Source of the DNA: Lentzea aerocolonigenes
GTDB taxonomy: Bacteria > Actinomycetota > Actinomycetes > Mycobacteriales > Pseudonocardiaceae
Length of the DNA stretch: 64,000 nucleotides
Assembly (NCBI RefSeq): GCF_000974445.1
Contig: NZ_BBOJ01000007.1
Coordinates: 248,001-312,000, forward strand
Reading direction: 5' to 3'
Under the pieces are notes generated by a model. That model saw only the letters and a program-made list of their open reading frames with translations, was not told where the DNA came from and ran no database searches. Shown here one piece after another: positions 41,551 through 51,649 of the stretch (the first letter of the stretch is position 1; each line of letters begins with the position of its first letter). A program made the position numbers and the translations under genes.

Positions 41551-44032
41551 GCGCGGCCACCAGCCTCTTCGCCTGCACCACCGCCTTGCTGGAACCCTTG
41601 CGCGCCGCGACTTCCGCGAGTCCGTCGACGTCACCGCCCGGTTTGAGCTGCTGGGCCAGTTCGACGGCGAGCTCGATCACGTCCGCGACCCGGTTGTGCG
41701 TCCACAGTTTCGGCAGGAGTGCCACCAGGGCGTCCCAGATCTCCTTCAGCGCACCTGACCTGGCGGCGTCGCGCAGGCCTGGCACGACCCGGTTCAGCGC
41801 GAGCTCGCCGCGGTGCACCAGCAGGCCGATCATCTCGCCCAGCGGCTTGCCTTCGAGCTGGGAGCGAGAGGCCAGGATCAGCAGGGCGTCGACGGCGTGG
41901 GCGCGGTTGACCGTGACCTCGGCACCGAGTCCGTACGCGAGTGCCAGGTCCATGCCGATGCCGAGCGGGCCGTCGGCTTCGGCGAGCATCGGCAGCAACG
42001 GGCCGTCGCTGCCTCCCTTCGAGTAGAGCCGGTTCGCGAAGTGCGGCACGAGGCGTGCGGCCACGGCGTCGCGTTGCGCCGGCAGGACGGCCGGCCACCA
42101 CTCGATCAACGGGCCCCAGTCGCCGTACCCGTACCAGTGCTGCTCCGGAGCGGGCAGGCCCGGCGTGACGGTGGCGAACAACCGTTTTTCGGTCACCGCC
42201 GGCCGGTAGTAGCCGTAGTCGGCCGTGGTGCGGATCTTCTCGGCCAGCGCGACGACCGGATCGGTCCGGTCGGCGAGCCACTGACGGAGCAGCCGTCCCG
42301 TGTTGCCGGGCAACGACGCGAAAGCCTCGGGTGCGACGTCGCGAGGAAGGCGCTGGTAGGCCTGTTCGAGGTCGCGCGGCCACGGTTCCCAGCCCTCCGC
42401 GTCGGCCTTGGCCAGCCGTTCCAGCAACGTGTCGGCGTCGAGCAGGCCGGACGCCTCGGTCGGGGGCGAGACCAGGGCCGGGCGCGGCGAGTGCACCAGG
42501 CCGTTCCTGATCTCGCGCAGCCGCAGGGCGAGCCGGTCGCTGATCGAACCCGGCTGTGTCCGCTTGAGCTGCGTCAGCCACTTGCGAGTGGATTCCAGCA
42601 CCGACGCGATGGACCCCGACCACGTCGCCGGTTCGGCCACGGCGGCGATGATCGCGATCAGCTCGGACCAGGGGTCGCTCTTCGAGTGCTCGGAGTAGTA
42701 GGAGTTGCGGTTCTGGATCCACGGGTGCTTGTCGTAGATCGGCCCGAACGCCTTCGCGACCGCATCCCTGTCCTGCCAGGCGAACCGGACCACGGCCTCG
42801 ATGATCCGTTCCGCGGTGACCGCGTCGACGTGCCCGGCGTTGCGGCCGAACAGTGCCCGCACCTCGCCGGTCAGCTCGTCGAGCGTGGCGATCGGTTCGG
42901 GCCACGGACGGGGCGTGAACGGGGCCAGCGCGACGGCTTCCTCCACGAGCGCCTCGCCACCGAGCTGCGCCGCGAGGTCCGCCGGCAGCTGCTCGGCCAA
43001 CGCCAGCAGGTCGGCCCGAGTGTCCGCGCTGATCTTGGCCAGGTGCTTCGCGACCAGTTTGACCGCCTGGCCGCGCAGGTCGTCCGACTCGTGCGCGAAC
43101 AGTTCGGCGACGACCAGCACCACCTCGTCCGCACTGGTCTTCGCGTGCTTGCCGAGCCACGTGAGCTGGGCGCGGACGAGCTTCTTCTCAGAGCGCCCGA
43201 ACACCCACCGGCTCGCGTCGCACAGCAGGTCGAAGTCGAGCCTGCCTGCCTCGTCGAGCGACTTCAGCCGGTCCTGGGCCAGCGTGGCGACGGTCGAGCG
43301 AGAGTCCGGCAGCATCGCGACGTAGTCCCGCGCGTGCTCCGCCCTCTCGTCCTGCGTGACCTCCAGAACCTCGTGCAGGGCCAGGAAACCCTCCATCTCC
43401 TTGGCACTGCCGCCCTGCTGGAGCCGGGCGAGGCAGCCGTCGAGGAGGACCTGCCGGTCCGCCCTGTCGCGCAGCAACGTTCCCCACTGCCGGGTGTTCG
43501 CGATGATCGCTCCGGCGCCGACCACCTCGAGCATGCGCGGGAACAACACCTCGTAGCCCGCCGGGAAGTCCACGTGGCCGCCGCGGCCCATGAAGTGCAG
43601 CAGGAACCCGTCGTTGTCCGGCGGGTTCTCGCCGCAGAACGCCAGGACGATCCTCAGCAGGTCGTGCCGCGTGGTGTTGCGCGTCGGCATCTTGGCCGCG
43701 AGCCTGGCCGCCAGGTCGGGCAGCCACTTCTCGTCGCGGTCGCGGAGCAGACCGATCACCACGCCGATCCCGTCGTGCGGGGACCTCTGGTGGTGCCAGA
43801 TCTGGTACCTGATCAGCCACGGCGCGAGCGCCGACGGGGTCTGGAGCAACCCGGCGCCCGCGATGGCGAGCGTCTCCCGGTGGTGCCAGCTCCGTTCACC
43901 CGCCCGGTGCTGCTTCTCGTACGCGACGAGCTGCGCCGCGAGCTCCTTGCGGTCGCTGACGTTCGTGAGCGCCGCCCCGAGAGGGACCGGCTCATCGGCC
44001 TCGATCAGCGCACGGATCTCGTCGAACGTCAT
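41543..44032 (-). CDS. Large helical-repeat protein coupled to SWIM protein (DUF6493-like)
   Basis: An 829-residue cytoplasmic protein from ATG 44032, overlapping the upstream SWIM gene stop as ATGA. It is almost entirely alpha-helical with a HEAT-like succession of paired helices, for example LRGQAVKLVAKHLAKISADT and ADEVVLVVAELFAHE. The N terminus is MTFDEIRALIEADEPVPLG. No catalytic motif, signal or membrane segment. From memory, proteins of this kind (DUF6493) regularly accompany SWIM zinc-finger proteins in actinobacteria; the family name needs confirmation. It is probably a scaffold or partner of the SWIM protein, and the pair is likely under LexA control. Confidence 0.78.
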   Translation of the reverse strand: MTFDEIRALIEADEPVPLGAALTNVSDRKELAAQLVAYEKQHRAGERSWHHRETLAIAGAGLLQTPSALAPWLIRYQIWHHQRSPHDGIGVVIGLLRDRDEKWLPDLAARLAAKMPTRNTTRHDLLRIVLAFCGENPPDNDGFLLHFMGRGGHVDFPAGYEVLFPRMLEVVGAGAIIANTRQWGTLLRDRADRQVLLDGCLARLQQGGSAKEMEGFLALHEVLEVTQDERAEHARDYVAMLPDSRSTVATLAQDRLKSLDEAGRLDFDLLCDASRWVFGRSEKKLVRAQLTWLGKHAKTSADEVVLVVAELFAHESDDLRGQAVKLVAKHLAKISADTRADLLALAEQLPADLAAQLGGEALVEEAVALAPFTPRPWPEPIATLDELTGEVRALFGRNAGHVDAVTAERIIEAVVRFAWQDRDAVAKAFGPIYDKHPWIQNRNSYYSEHSKSDPWSELIAIIAAVAEPATWSGSIASVLESTRKWLTQLKRTQPGSISDRLALRLREIRNGLVHSPRPALVSPPTEASGLLDADTLLERLAKADAEGWEPWPRDLEQAYQRLPRDVAPEAFASLPGNTGRLLRQWLADRTDPVVALAEKIRTTADYGYYRPAVTEKRLFATVTPGLPAPEQHWYGYGDWGPLIEWWPAVLPAQRDAVAARLVPHFANRLYSKGGSDGPLLPMLAEADGPLGIGMDLALAYGLGAEVTVNRAHAVDALLILASRSQLEGKPLGEMIGLLVHRGELALNRVVPGLRDAARSGALKEIWDALVALLPKLWTHNRVADVIELAVELAQQLKPGGDVDGLAEVAARKGSSKAVVQAKRLVAALS

Positions 44033-45309
44033 GCCTTGCTCCTGACCATGTCCGCCGCCAGCACGTGCTTGCACTTGCCGCGTCCGCCCCGGTACTCCGC
44101 CCACCACTGACACGTGCAGGCGTCACCGTTCACCCGGTAGTCGCCGATCACCGCGGTGTCACCGTCCCAGCTGACCGCGTTCTGCTCGACGAGCGCCTTC
44201 GCGTTGCGCAGCCTGGGGTTCATCGCCTGCACGTCCGCGCCTTCGTACGGCAGCTCGCGGTGGAAGTACGACGCTTCCGCGAGGTCGTAGCCCACGCGTC
44301 CGGCCGTGCCGAGCTGCGCCAACGCGTCCTTGACCCGGCCGGCGGTGAGCCCCGAACGTTCGGCGAGGTCCGCGATGTCCACGCGGGGTTCGAAGTCGAG
44401 CAGTGCGCCGATCAGTTCGGCGTCGGTGTCGGCGTCCCCGGCGGCCAGGCCGTCGAGGACCGCGCCCTCACCGGACAGGCCCCGGTTGACCTCCGGGGAG
44501 AGCACGAGCGTCAGCCGTTGCGCGCCGAGGTCGACCTCCCAGCCGCTCGCGACCGGTTTGCCGTCGGCGGGCGGGCCGTACAACCTCACCGCCTTCGCGA
44601 AGCGCAGCAACGGGATGAGCGTTTCGAGGCGGTTCGGCCCGGCCAGGCACACGGCGTTGGCGGACGCGGTTCCGCTGAGCCGCAACGACTTCCCGGACGG
44701 CACCGCCCACACCGCGGCTCGGCCTTTGGGGAGCGTGCGCAGGAACCGGGTGGCGTCGGCAGGACTCAGCTCGGCCTTCAGGTCGAAGCGCGAGGTGAGC
44801 ACCTGGGTTTCGGCGAAGCCGCGCAGCCAGCGGGGCGGCAGCGGGACCTTCTTCTCGACGACCGCGCCGTCGAGCGTGCCGACCTCGACCTGGTCGGGCC
44901 CGACGGTCAGGTGCAGCGGATCGCCTTTGGTCACGCGCGCGAGGGCCCGGCGCAGCGGCTCGTTGACGTCGACGTTCGTGGTGCCGCGGTCGTGCACCTC
45001 GCCGTCGAGCGCGCCGCTGAGCACGTCGAGCCGCGCGTACACCCCGCAGCAGCCCGAGAACGACTCGAACCGCAACCGGTCGCCGTTGCAGGTGACGACC
45101 GGGTCGCGCAGGCGTTCGGTGGTGGGCTGGAAGTAGCGGGTGCCCGCGATCTTCGCGATGGCGAGCAACGCCGTGGCGGCCTGCTGCGAGTCGGCGAGGA
45201 ACCCGGTGAAGAAGCGCGGGTTCGGCGCGCGGCCGCCGGAGGTCTGCAGGCCCAGGGCGCGACGCGTCTCGTCCAGCCGGGAGTCGGCGACGTAGGCGTA
45301 CGAGTGCAT
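44029..45309 (-). CDS. SWIM zinc-finger protein
   Basis: A 426-residue protein from ATG 45309. Its C-terminal SWIM finger fits the C-x-C-x(n)-C-x-H pattern: GDACTCQWWAEYRGGRGKCKH. The upstream region (1-370) has no catalytic motif I recognise; a winged-helix-like stretch (DIADLAERSGLTAGRVKDAL) lies near 310-330. TAGAGT (45321-45316) ends 6 nt before the start, indicating a leaderless transcript, and a LexA-type box lies 15 nt upstream. SWIM fingers bind DNA or protein and occur in DNA-repair and helicase-associated proteins. Together with the SOS-type box this suggests a DNA-damage role for the two-gene operon. Confidence 0.87.
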   Translation of the reverse strand: MHSYAYVADSRLDETRRALGLQTSGGRAPNPRFFTGFLADSQQAATALLAIAKIAGTRYFQPTTERLRDPVVTCNGDRLRFESFSGCCGVYARLDVLSGALDGEVHDRGTTNVDVNEPLRRALARVTKGDPLHLTVGPDQVEVGTLDGAVVEKKVPLPPRWLRGFAETQVLTSRFDLKAELSPADATRFLRTLPKGRAAVWAVPSGKSLRLSGTASANAVCLAGPNRLETLIPLLRFAKAVRLYGPPADGKPVASGWEVDLGAQRLTLVLSPEVNRGLSGEGAVLDGLAAGDADTDAELIGALLDFEPRVDIADLAERSGLTAGRVKDALAQLGTAGRVGYDLAEASYFHRELPYEGADVQAMNPRLRNAKALVEQNAVSWDGDTAVIGDYRVNGDACTCQWWAEYRGGRGKCKHVLAADMVRSKA

Positions 45310-45323
45310 CGCGCCACTCTAGG

Positions 45324-45335
45324 GAACAGATGTTC
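45324..45335 (-). promoter_or_regulatory. LexA (SOS) box before the SWIM operon
   Basis: GAACAGATGTTC fits the actinobacterial/Gram-positive LexA consensus GAAC-N4-GTTC, with the extra GA on one side as in longer forms. It is centred about 20 nt from the SWIM start codon and abuts the -10 TAGAGT (45316-45321), so LexA binding would block transcription. No other gene starts here; the adjacent lysA ends at 45354. Confidence 0.72.
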
Positions 45336-45353
45336 GATCGTGGGGCGGAACGA

Positions 45354-46664
45354 TCAAACGTACCGGCGCAACAGGTCCTCCTCCGTCTCCCGCCGCACGA
45401 TCGGCCGCGCCACGCCGTCGCGCACCGCGACGACCGGCGGTCGGCAGACCTGGTTGTAGTTCGACGCCAGCGCGTGGTGGTACGCACCCGTCACCGGCAC
45501 CGCGAGCAGGTCGCCCGCGTGCACGTCGGCGGGCAGCGGCACGTCCTCGGCCAGCACGTCACCGGCCTCGCAGTGCCGCCCGACCATGGTCACGGGCTTT
45601 CGCGCGCCACCGCGACCGACCAGTCGCACCGCGTACTTCGCCCCGTACAACGCGGGCCGCGGGTTGTCGCTCATGCCGCCGTCGACCGCCACGAAGGTCC
45701 GAGCACCGTGCTTGACCGCGCAGACCCGGTACAGCGTGACGCCGGCGTTCGCGACGATCGACCGGCCCGGCTCGATCAGCAGCTTCGGTACCGGCACGCG
45801 GTGCAGCGCGCACTCGTAGTTCAGCGTTCCCCGCACCCGTTGCGTGAAGCCGAAGAGGTCGAACGACGACTCGCCGGGCAGGTACGGCGCGCAGAAGCCG
45901 CCACCGAGGTCGAGTTGCTCGACGCGCACCCCGCACGACGCGATCAGACCGACCATGCGCCGCACGGTTTCCTCGTAGGACGCGACGTGCCGGACCTGGG
46001 AGCCGATGTGGCAGTGCAGCCCGACGAGCCTGAGCGACGGCTGCTCTACGACCCGCAGGATCGCCTCCAGTGCGGCGCCGGAAGCCAGTGAGAAACCGAA
46101 CTTCTGGTCCTCGACCCCCGTCGTGACGGCCGCGTGGGTGCGCGCGTCCACGCCGGGCGTCACGCGGATCACGACCTCCTGACCGTGCCGGGACAGGGCA
46201 CCGAGCTGGGCGATCTCGTCGAACGAGTCGACGACGATCCGCGAAACCCCGTGCTGCAGCGCGGCTTTGAGGTCCTCACCGGTCTTCACGTTGCCGTGCA
46301 TGACGATTCGCCGCGCCGGAAAGCCCGCCGCCCGCGCCAGGGCCAGCTCACCGGCGGAGGACACGTCGAGCGACAGGCCCTCGGAGGCCATCCACCGGTA
46401 GACCTCCGGGCAGGGCAACGACTTGCCGGCGAACACCACCTCGGCCTCCGGCAGCGCACGCCGGAAAGCCCTGGCGCGGTGGCGGACCGTCGTCTCGTCC
46501 AGCACCTGGCACGGCGTGCCGAACTGGGCCGCGAGCCGCGTGGCGCCGACTCCACCGATGACGAGGTCCGAACCGGAGAGGTGAGTTCCGTCCGGCCAGA
46601 GACCCTCTTCCAGCACCGGCTCGGTGGCACATCCGGTGCTGGGCAACAACTCCGCGAGCGTCAT
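45354..46664 (-). CDS. lysA: Diaminopimelate decarboxylase
   Basis: A 436-residue fold-type III PLP decarboxylase from ATG 46664. Schiff-base Lys81 in VVFAGKSLPCPEV (most LysA have YAxKA), then SSAGELALARAAGFP, HGNVKTGEDL, GLHCHIGSQV, LDLGGGFCAPY, LIEPGRSIVANAG, and the partner-subunit catalytic segment RHCEAGDVLAEDV. It should make L-lysine from meso-diaminopimelate. The gene stands alone between the SWIM operon and kdpE rather than beside argS or hom, so it may be a second copy or act on a related amino acid in secondary metabolism. The 109-bp gap before it holds no recognised signal. Confidence 0.87.
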   Translation of the reverse strand: MTLAELLPSTGCATEPVLEEGLWPDGTHLSGSDLVIGGVGATRLAAQFGTPCQVLDETTVRHRARAFRRALPEAEVVFAGKSLPCPEVYRWMASEGLSLDVSSAGELALARAAGFPARRIVMHGNVKTGEDLKAALQHGVSRIVVDSFDEIAQLGALSRHGQEVVIRVTPGVDARTHAAVTTGVEDQKFGFSLASGAALEAILRVVEQPSLRLVGLHCHIGSQVRHVASYEETVRRMVGLIASCGVRVEQLDLGGGFCAPYLPGESSFDLFGFTQRVRGTLNYECALHRVPVPKLLIEPGRSIVANAGVTLYRVCAVKHGARTFVAVDGGMSDNPRPALYGAKYAVRLVGRGGARKPVTMVGRHCEAGDVLAEDVPLPADVHAGDLLAVPVTGAYHHALASNYNQVCRPPVVAVRDGVARPIVRRETEEDLLRRYV

Positions 46665-46773
46665 GCGTCCAGCACACGCCTGACGGACGCCCGTGCCCAG
46701 GTCCCGGACGAGACCCTGACACGGGCACCCCTCACCTTGACGCAATTCTGACTGGCGCCGTTACCCACGTCAC

Positions 46774-47451
46774 TCAGAGCTCCAGCCGGTATCCCATGCC
46801 GGGCTCGGTGATGAGGTGACGCGGATGGGCGGCGTCGTCCTCCAGCTTCCGCCGCAGCTGCGCGAAGTACACCCGCAGGTACTGCGACTCGTTGACGTGC
46901 ATCGGCCCCCACACCTCCTGCAGCAGCTGCTTCTGCGACACGAGACGCCCCGGATTGCGCGCGAGAACCTCCACCAGCCCCCACTCGGTGGGCGTCAGGT
47001 GAACTTCGCGGCCATCCCGCCGCACCTTCTTCGCCGCCAGGTCCACGACGAACGACGACGTCTCGACCACGGGATCCCCTGCCTCCCGCGCCACCCCCCG
47101 CCGCACGGCCGCGCGCAGCCTGGCCAGGAGCTCGTCCATCCCGAACGGCTTGGTGACGTAGTCGTCGGCGCCCGCGTCCAGGGCCTCGACCTTGGCCGAG
47201 GAGTCGGTGCGCGCGGACAACACGATGATCGGGATCGTCGACCAGCCGCGCAGGCCCGCGATCACCTCCACGCCGTCGATGTCAGGCAGGCCGAGGTCCA
47301 GCACGACCACGTCCGGTTTGCCTTCGACCGCGACGCCGAGTGCGGATTTGCCGTCGTAGGCCGTCATCACGTCGTAGCCCCGTGCGCTGAGGTTGATCCT
47401 CAACGCGCGCACGATCTGCGGTTCGTCGTCGACCACCAGCACGGACGTCAT
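46774..47451 (-). CDS. kdpE: KdpE response regulator
   Basis: A 225-residue OmpR-type regulator. Receiver domain 1-115 with phospho-acceptor Asp52 in VVLDLGLPD, switch Ser in IIVLSAR and Lys in YVTKPFG. The winged-helix DNA-binding domain (130-225) has VHLTPTEWGLVEVLARNPG and YLRVYFAQLRRKLE. Its ATG overlaps the kdpC stop by 4 bp, so it is the last gene of the kdp operon. The usual sensor kinase gene kdpD is not in the operon nor elsewhere in the window, so its phosphate donor must be encoded at another locus. Confidence 0.95.
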   Translation of the reverse strand: MTSVLVVDDEPQIVRALRINLSARGYDVMTAYDGKSALGVAVEGKPDVVVLDLGLPDIDGVEVIAGLRGWSTIPIIVLSARTDSSAKVEALDAGADDYVTKPFGMDELLARLRAAVRRGVAREAGDPVVETSSFVVDLAAKKVRRDGREVHLTPTEWGLVEVLARNPGRLVSQKQLLQEVWGPMHVNESQYLRVYFAQLRRKLEDDAAHPRHLITEPGMGYRLEL

Positions 47452-47978
47452 CGAATTGCGCTATCGATGGCACGGTTCAGCGCGGTCACGTTGACGGTGG
47501 TCGTGAACGTGACCGAGGTGTTGGCAGCGACCAGTTCGCGCACCTTCTCCGTGGTGAGCCCGGACGCGCGGGCCACGCGGGGCACCTGCAACGCCGCGTA
47601 GTCCGGGCTGATGTCCGGGTCCAGACCGGACGCCGACGCGGTCACCGCGTCCTGCGGCACGTCGATCTCCGGCACGCCCTCGCGTTGTGCCACGGCGGTG
47701 CGGCGCTCGGCGACGACCTTGTCGTAGTCGAGGTTCAGCTCGCTCTTGTTCGAGCCGCCGGACGCGGGCAGCGTCGCCGCGGACGGACGTGGCTGGAAGT
47801 ACTGGTCGCCCTCGCGGACGACGGCCACCAGCGTCGTGTCCTGCGCCTCGGCGTTGGCGCGCAGGCCCGGCAGGCGGGACACGCCCCACACCGTCAGCGG
47901 GTAGAGCACGCCGAGGAGCACGGTGAGCGCGAGCAGGATCCGCAGACCCGCCCACGACTGCTTCAGAAAGTTGTCCAT
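47448..47978 (-). CDS. kdpC: K+-transporting ATPase subunit C
   Basis: A 176-residue protein with one N-terminal membrane helix (RILLALTVLLGVLYPLTVWG) and an extracytoplasmic domain with YFQPRPSAATLPASGGSN and ASGLDPDISPDYAALQVPRVA, characteristic of KdpC. It stabilises the KdpFABC complex and raises ATP affinity. It starts one base after the kdpB stop and overlaps kdpE. Slightly shorter than common 190-200-residue forms. Confidence 0.95.
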   Translation of the reverse strand: MDNFLKQSWAGLRILLALTVLLGVLYPLTVWGVSRLPGLRANAEAQDTTLVAVVREGDQYFQPRPSAATLPASGGSNKSELNLDYDKVVAERRTAVAQREGVPEIDVPQDAVTASASGLDPDISPDYAALQVPRVARASGLTTEKVRELVAANTSVTFTTTVNVTALNRAIDSAIR

Positions 47979-47979
47979 G

Positions 47980-49929
47980 TCAGCCGATCCCCGGGATGAG
48001 TCGGACGAGCAGATCGATCAGCCAGATCCCGGCGAACGGCGTCACGACGCCGCCGAGGCCGTAGATCAGCAGGTTGCGCCGCAGCAACGCCGAGGCGCTG
48101 GACGGCCGGTAGCGAACGCCCTTCAGAGCCAGCGGGATCAGCGCCACGATGATCACCGCGTTGAAGATCACCGCCGACAGGATCGCGGACCGCGGTGTCG
48201 CGAGGTGCATGATGTTCAGCTTGTCGAGCGCCGGGTAGATCGCCGCGAACATCGCGGGCAGGATCGCGAAGTACTTCGCGAGGTCGTTCGCCACGGAGAA
48301 CGTCGTGAGCGCACCGCGGGTGATCAGCAGCTGCTTGCCGATCTCCACGATCTCGATGAGCTTGGTCGGGTCCGAGTCGAGGTCGACCATGTTGCCGGCC
48401 TCCTTCGCGGCCGACGTGCCGGTGTTCATCGCGACGCCGACGTCCGCCTGGGCCAGTGCGGGCGCGTCGTTCGTGCCGTCGCCGGTCATGGCGACCAGCC
48501 GGCCGCCTTCCTGTTCCTGGCGGATCAGGGCCATCTTGTCCTCGGGCCTGGCCTCGGCGAGGAAGTCGTCGACGCCTGCCTCCTCCGCGATGGCCTTGGC
48601 GGTCAACGGGTTGTCGCCGGTGACCATGACCGTGCGGATGCCCATCGCGCGCAGCTCGGCGAACCGTTCCTTCATGCCGGGCTTCACGACGTCCGACAGC
48701 CGGATGACGCCGAGGACCGTGCCGTTCTCCGCGACGACGAGCGGTGTGCCGCCCTGCGCGCTGATGTCGTCCACGACCTCGCGGGCCGTGTCGCTGAGCT
48801 GGAACGCGGACGCCGCGCCCTTGCGGATGACGCGGCCGTCGAGGTCGATGCCGGACATGCGGGTCTGCGCGGTGAACGGCACGAACTCGCCGGTCTTCTC
48901 GTGGTCGGACGCGGGTTGCCCGCCCGCGAGCTCCAAAATGCTGCGGCCTTCCGGGGTGTCGTCCGCCAGGCTCGCGAGCCGCGCGGCCGCCACCAGCGTC
49001 TCGTGGGACGCCGGGCCGAGCGGGATGAACTCGGTCGCGCGCCGGTTTCCCCACGTGATCGTGCCGGTCTTGTCGAGCAGCAACGTGTCGATGTCGCCGG
49101 CGGCCTCGACGGCCTTGCCGGAGGTCGCGAGCACGTTGCGCTGCACCAGCCTGTCCATGCCCGCGATGCCGATGGCGGACAGCAGCGCGCCGATCGTGGT
49201 CGGGATCAGGCAGACCAGCAGCGCGGTCAGCACGACGACCGACTGCTCGCCGCCGGAGTAGATCGCGAACGGCTGCAACGCCACGACCGCGAGCACGAAG
49301 ATGATCGTCAACGTGGACAGCAGGATCGTCAGCGCGATCTCGTTCGGCGTCTTCTGCCGTTCCGCGCCTTCGACCAACGCGATCATCCGGTCCACGAAGG
49401 ACTCACCCGGCTTGGTCGTGATCCGCACGACGATCCGGTCGGACAGCACGGTCGTGCCGCCGGTGACCGCGCACCGGTCACCTCCGGACTCGCGGATCAC
49501 GGGTGCGGACTCGCCGGTGATCGCGGACTCGTCGACGGTCGCGATGCCCTCGACGACGTCACCGTCACCGGGGATCACCTCCCCCGCCTCCACCACGACC
49601 AGGTCGCCGACCTTCAGCTCGGTGCCCGCGACGACGTCACCGTTGATCATCCTCGCGACGGCGTCCTTCTTGGTCCTGCGCAACGAGTCCGCCTGCGCCT
49701 TGCCGCGTCCTTCCGCGACGGCCTCCGCGAGGTTCGCGAAGAGCACGGTGAACCACAGCCACAGCGCCACGGCGACGGTGAACACGCTCGGGTCTGTCGC
49801 CGCGAACACGGTGACCAGCACCGAGCCGACCCAGACGACGAACATGACCGGGCTGCGGAGCTGGTGGCGCGGGTGGAGCTTCCGCACCGCGTCCGGAACG
49901 GCGGCGGCGATGCCGGGTTTGGTGGTCAC
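47980..49929 (-). CDS. kdpB: K+-transporting P-type ATPase subunit B
   Basis: A 649-residue P-type ATPase from GTG 49929, overlapping the kdpA stop as GTGA; a longer reading back to 50820 is a shadow inside kdpA. Phosphorylated Asp286 in [12 protein letters not shown], actuator TGES (138-141), nucleotide-domain KGAAS and hinge [21 protein letters not shown] are all present, with membrane helices before and after. It drives ATP-dependent high-affinity potassium uptake together with KdpA. Somewhat shorter at the N terminus than the 680-residue E. coli protein. Confidence 0.96.
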   Translation of the reverse strand: MTTKPGIAAAVPDAVRKLHPRHQLRSPVMFVVWVGSVLVTVFAATDPSVFTVAVALWLWFTVLFANLAEAVAEGRGKAQADSLRRTKKDAVARMINGDVVAGTELKVGDLVVVEAGEVIPGDGDVVEGIATVDESAITGESAPVIRESGGDRCAVTGGTTVLSDRIVVRITTKPGESFVDRMIALVEGAERQKTPNEIALTILLSTLTIIFVLAVVALQPFAIYSGGEQSVVVLTALLVCLIPTTIGALLSAIGIAGMDRLVQRNVLATSGKAVEAAGDIDTLLLDKTGTITWGNRRATEFIPLGPASHETLVAAARLASLADDTPEGRSILELAGGQPASDHEKTGEFVPFTAQTRMSGIDLDGRVIRKGAASAFQLSDTAREVVDDISAQGGTPLVVAENGTVLGVIRLSDVVKPGMKERFAELRAMGIRTVMVTGDNPLTAKAIAEEAGVDDFLAEARPEDKMALIRQEQEGGRLVAMTGDGTNDAPALAQADVGVAMNTGTSAAKEAGNMVDLDSDPTKLIEIVEIGKQLLITRGALTTFSVANDLAKYFAILPAMFAAIYPALDKLNIMHLATPRSAILSAVIFNAVIIVALIPLALKGVRYRPSSASALLRRNLLIYGLGGVVTPFAGIWLIDLLVRLIPGIG

Positions 49930-51548
49930 AGCAGTGCCTCCGCGATGGGACCGAGAGCGAGAGCGGGAACGAAGGTCAGCGCGGCGACCAGCACGATGCT
50001 GCCGCCCAGCAGGGTGGCGAACAGCGGCCCGGTCGTGGGCAGCGTGCCCGCCGTCACCGGCACCTTCTTCTGCGCCGCGAGGGAACCCGCCAGCGCGAGC
50101 ACCGCGATGATCGGGACGAACCGGCCGAACAGCATGCACAGCCCCAGTGACGACTGGAACCAGTCGCTGGTCACCGTGATGCCGCCGAACGCGCTGCCGT
50201 TGTTGTTCGACGCCGACGCGTACGCGTAGAGGATCTCCGACAGACCGTGCGCCCCAGGATTGTTCAACGCACCCGGTGTGCTCGGCAGGATCGCCGCGAT
50301 GCCCGCGCCGATCAGCAACACCGCCGGCATCGCGAGGATCGACACCGCGGCGGCCGTCACCTCCTTGCGCCCCAGCTTCTTGCCCAGGTACTCGGGCGTG
50401 CGGCCGACCATCAGGCCCGCCAGGAACATCGCGATGATCGCCATCACCAGGATGCTGTAGAGGCCCGTGCCGACACCGCCGGGCGTCATCTCGCCGAACA
50501 GCATGTTCAGCAACGTTCCGCCGCCGCCGAGCCCGGTGTAGCTGTCGTGCCAGGAGTTCACCGCCCCCGTCGACGTGCCGGTGGTGGAGTTCGCGAAGAG
50601 CGCGCTGCCCGCGATGCCGAACCGCAGCTCCTTGCCCTCCAACGGCCTCAGGCCCGCGGCTTCGGCACCCCAGATCACCGCCAGCATCGCGGCCCAGATC
50701 GTTCCCATGACACCGAGGAGGACGTAACCCTGCTTCCGCTCGCCCACGAGCTGCCCGAACGTGCGGGTCAGCGCGACCGGGACCACCAGCAGCAGGAAGA
50801 TCTCGAACAGGTTCGACCACTCGTTGGGGTTCTCGAACGGGTGCGCCGAGTTCGCGTTCAGCACACCGCCGCCGTTGGTGCCGAGCTCCTTGATGGCCTC
50901 CTGGCTGGCGACCGGGGCGTTCGCGACGACCTGGCCGTCGACGTCCACACCGGACTTGAGCGACATCGTGACGCCCATGACGATCAGCACGAGGGCCGCG
51001 ACGAACGCGATCGGCAGCAGGATCCGGACGGTGCCGCGGGTGAGGTCGACCCAGAAGTTGCCGAGCCTGTCGGTCTGGTAGCGGACGAACCCGCGGACCA
51101 GCGCGATCGCCACCGCCAGTCCCACCGCCGCCGACACGAAGTTCTGCACGGTCAGCCCGAGCATCTGGACGGTGTGGCCCATCACGGTTTCCGGCACGTA
51201 CGACTGCCAGTTCGTGTTGGTGACGAAGCTGACGGCGGTGTTGAACGCCATGCCGGGCCCGACGTCACCGCGGCCGAAGTCGAAGGGCAGCAACGACTGC
51301 ACGCGCTGGATCACGTACAGGAACACGATTCCGGCGAACGAGAAGCCCAGCACGCCGAACGCGTAGGTGCTCCACTTCTGCTCGGCGTCCGGGTCGATCC
51401 GCGCGAACCGGTAGATCGCGCGTTCCAGCTTCGAGTGGCTCCTGGCCGTGAAGACCCGGGCCATGTAGTCGCCGAGAGGGCGGTACGCGACCGCGAGGGC
51501 CGCGACGAGAACGCCGACCTGAACCAGGCCGGCCACGAGAGGTGACAT
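49926..51548 (-). CDS. kdpA: K+-transporting ATPase subunit A
   Basis: A 540-residue channel-like membrane protein. The selectivity-filter repeats are visible: [47 protein letters not shown] and [15 protein letters not shown] 51548 shares its last base with the kdpF stop codon (TGATG), and GGAGAAG inside kdpF serves as ribosome-binding site. It binds and passes potassium in KdpFABC. Confidence 0.97.
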   Translation of the reverse strand: MSPLVAGLVQVGVLVAALAVAYRPLGDYMARVFTARSHSKLERAIYRFARIDPDAEQKWSTYAFGVLGFSFAGIVFLYVIQRVQSLLPFDFGRGDVGPGMAFNTAVSFVTNTNWQSYVPETVMGHTVQMLGLTVQNFVSAAVGLAVAIALVRGFVRYQTDRLGNFWVDLTRGTVRILLPIAFVAALVLIVMGVTMSLKSGVDVDGQVVANAPVASQEAIKELGTNGGGVLNANSAHPFENPNEWSNLFEIFLLLVVPVALTRTFGQLVGERKQGYVLLGVMGTIWAAMLAVIWGAEAAGLRPLEGKELRFGIAGSALFANSTTGTSTGAVNSWHDSYTGLGGGGTLLNMLFGEMTPGGVGTGLYSILVMAIIAMFLAGLMVGRTPEYLGKKLGRKEVTAAAVSILAMPAVLLIGAGIAAILPSTPGALNNPGAHGLSEILYAYASASNNNGSAFGGITVTSDWFQSSLGLCMLFGRFVPIIAVLALAGSLAAQKKVPVTAGTLPTTGPLFATLLGGSIVLVAALTFVPALALGPIAEALL

Positions 51549-51649
51549 CAGAACTTCTCCGGCCTGACGAGCGCGACGAACAGGTAGACGATCAGCAGCA
51601 GCGCGATCACGCCCGCGACGGCGTTCGCGACGACACCCGTGCCGCTCAC
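51548..51649 (-). CDS. kdpF: KdpF small membrane subunit
   Basis: A 33-residue single-helix peptide from GTG 51649: VANAVAGVIALLLIVYLF followed by VALVRPEKF, the conserved KdpF ending. GGAG lies 5 nt upstream. It overlaps an upstream 27-residue gene by 4 bp (GTGA) and kdpA by one base. KdpF sits at the KdpA-KdpB interface and stabilises the complex. Confidence 0.92.
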   Translation of the reverse strand: MSGTGVVANAVAGVIALLLIVYLFVALVRPEKF

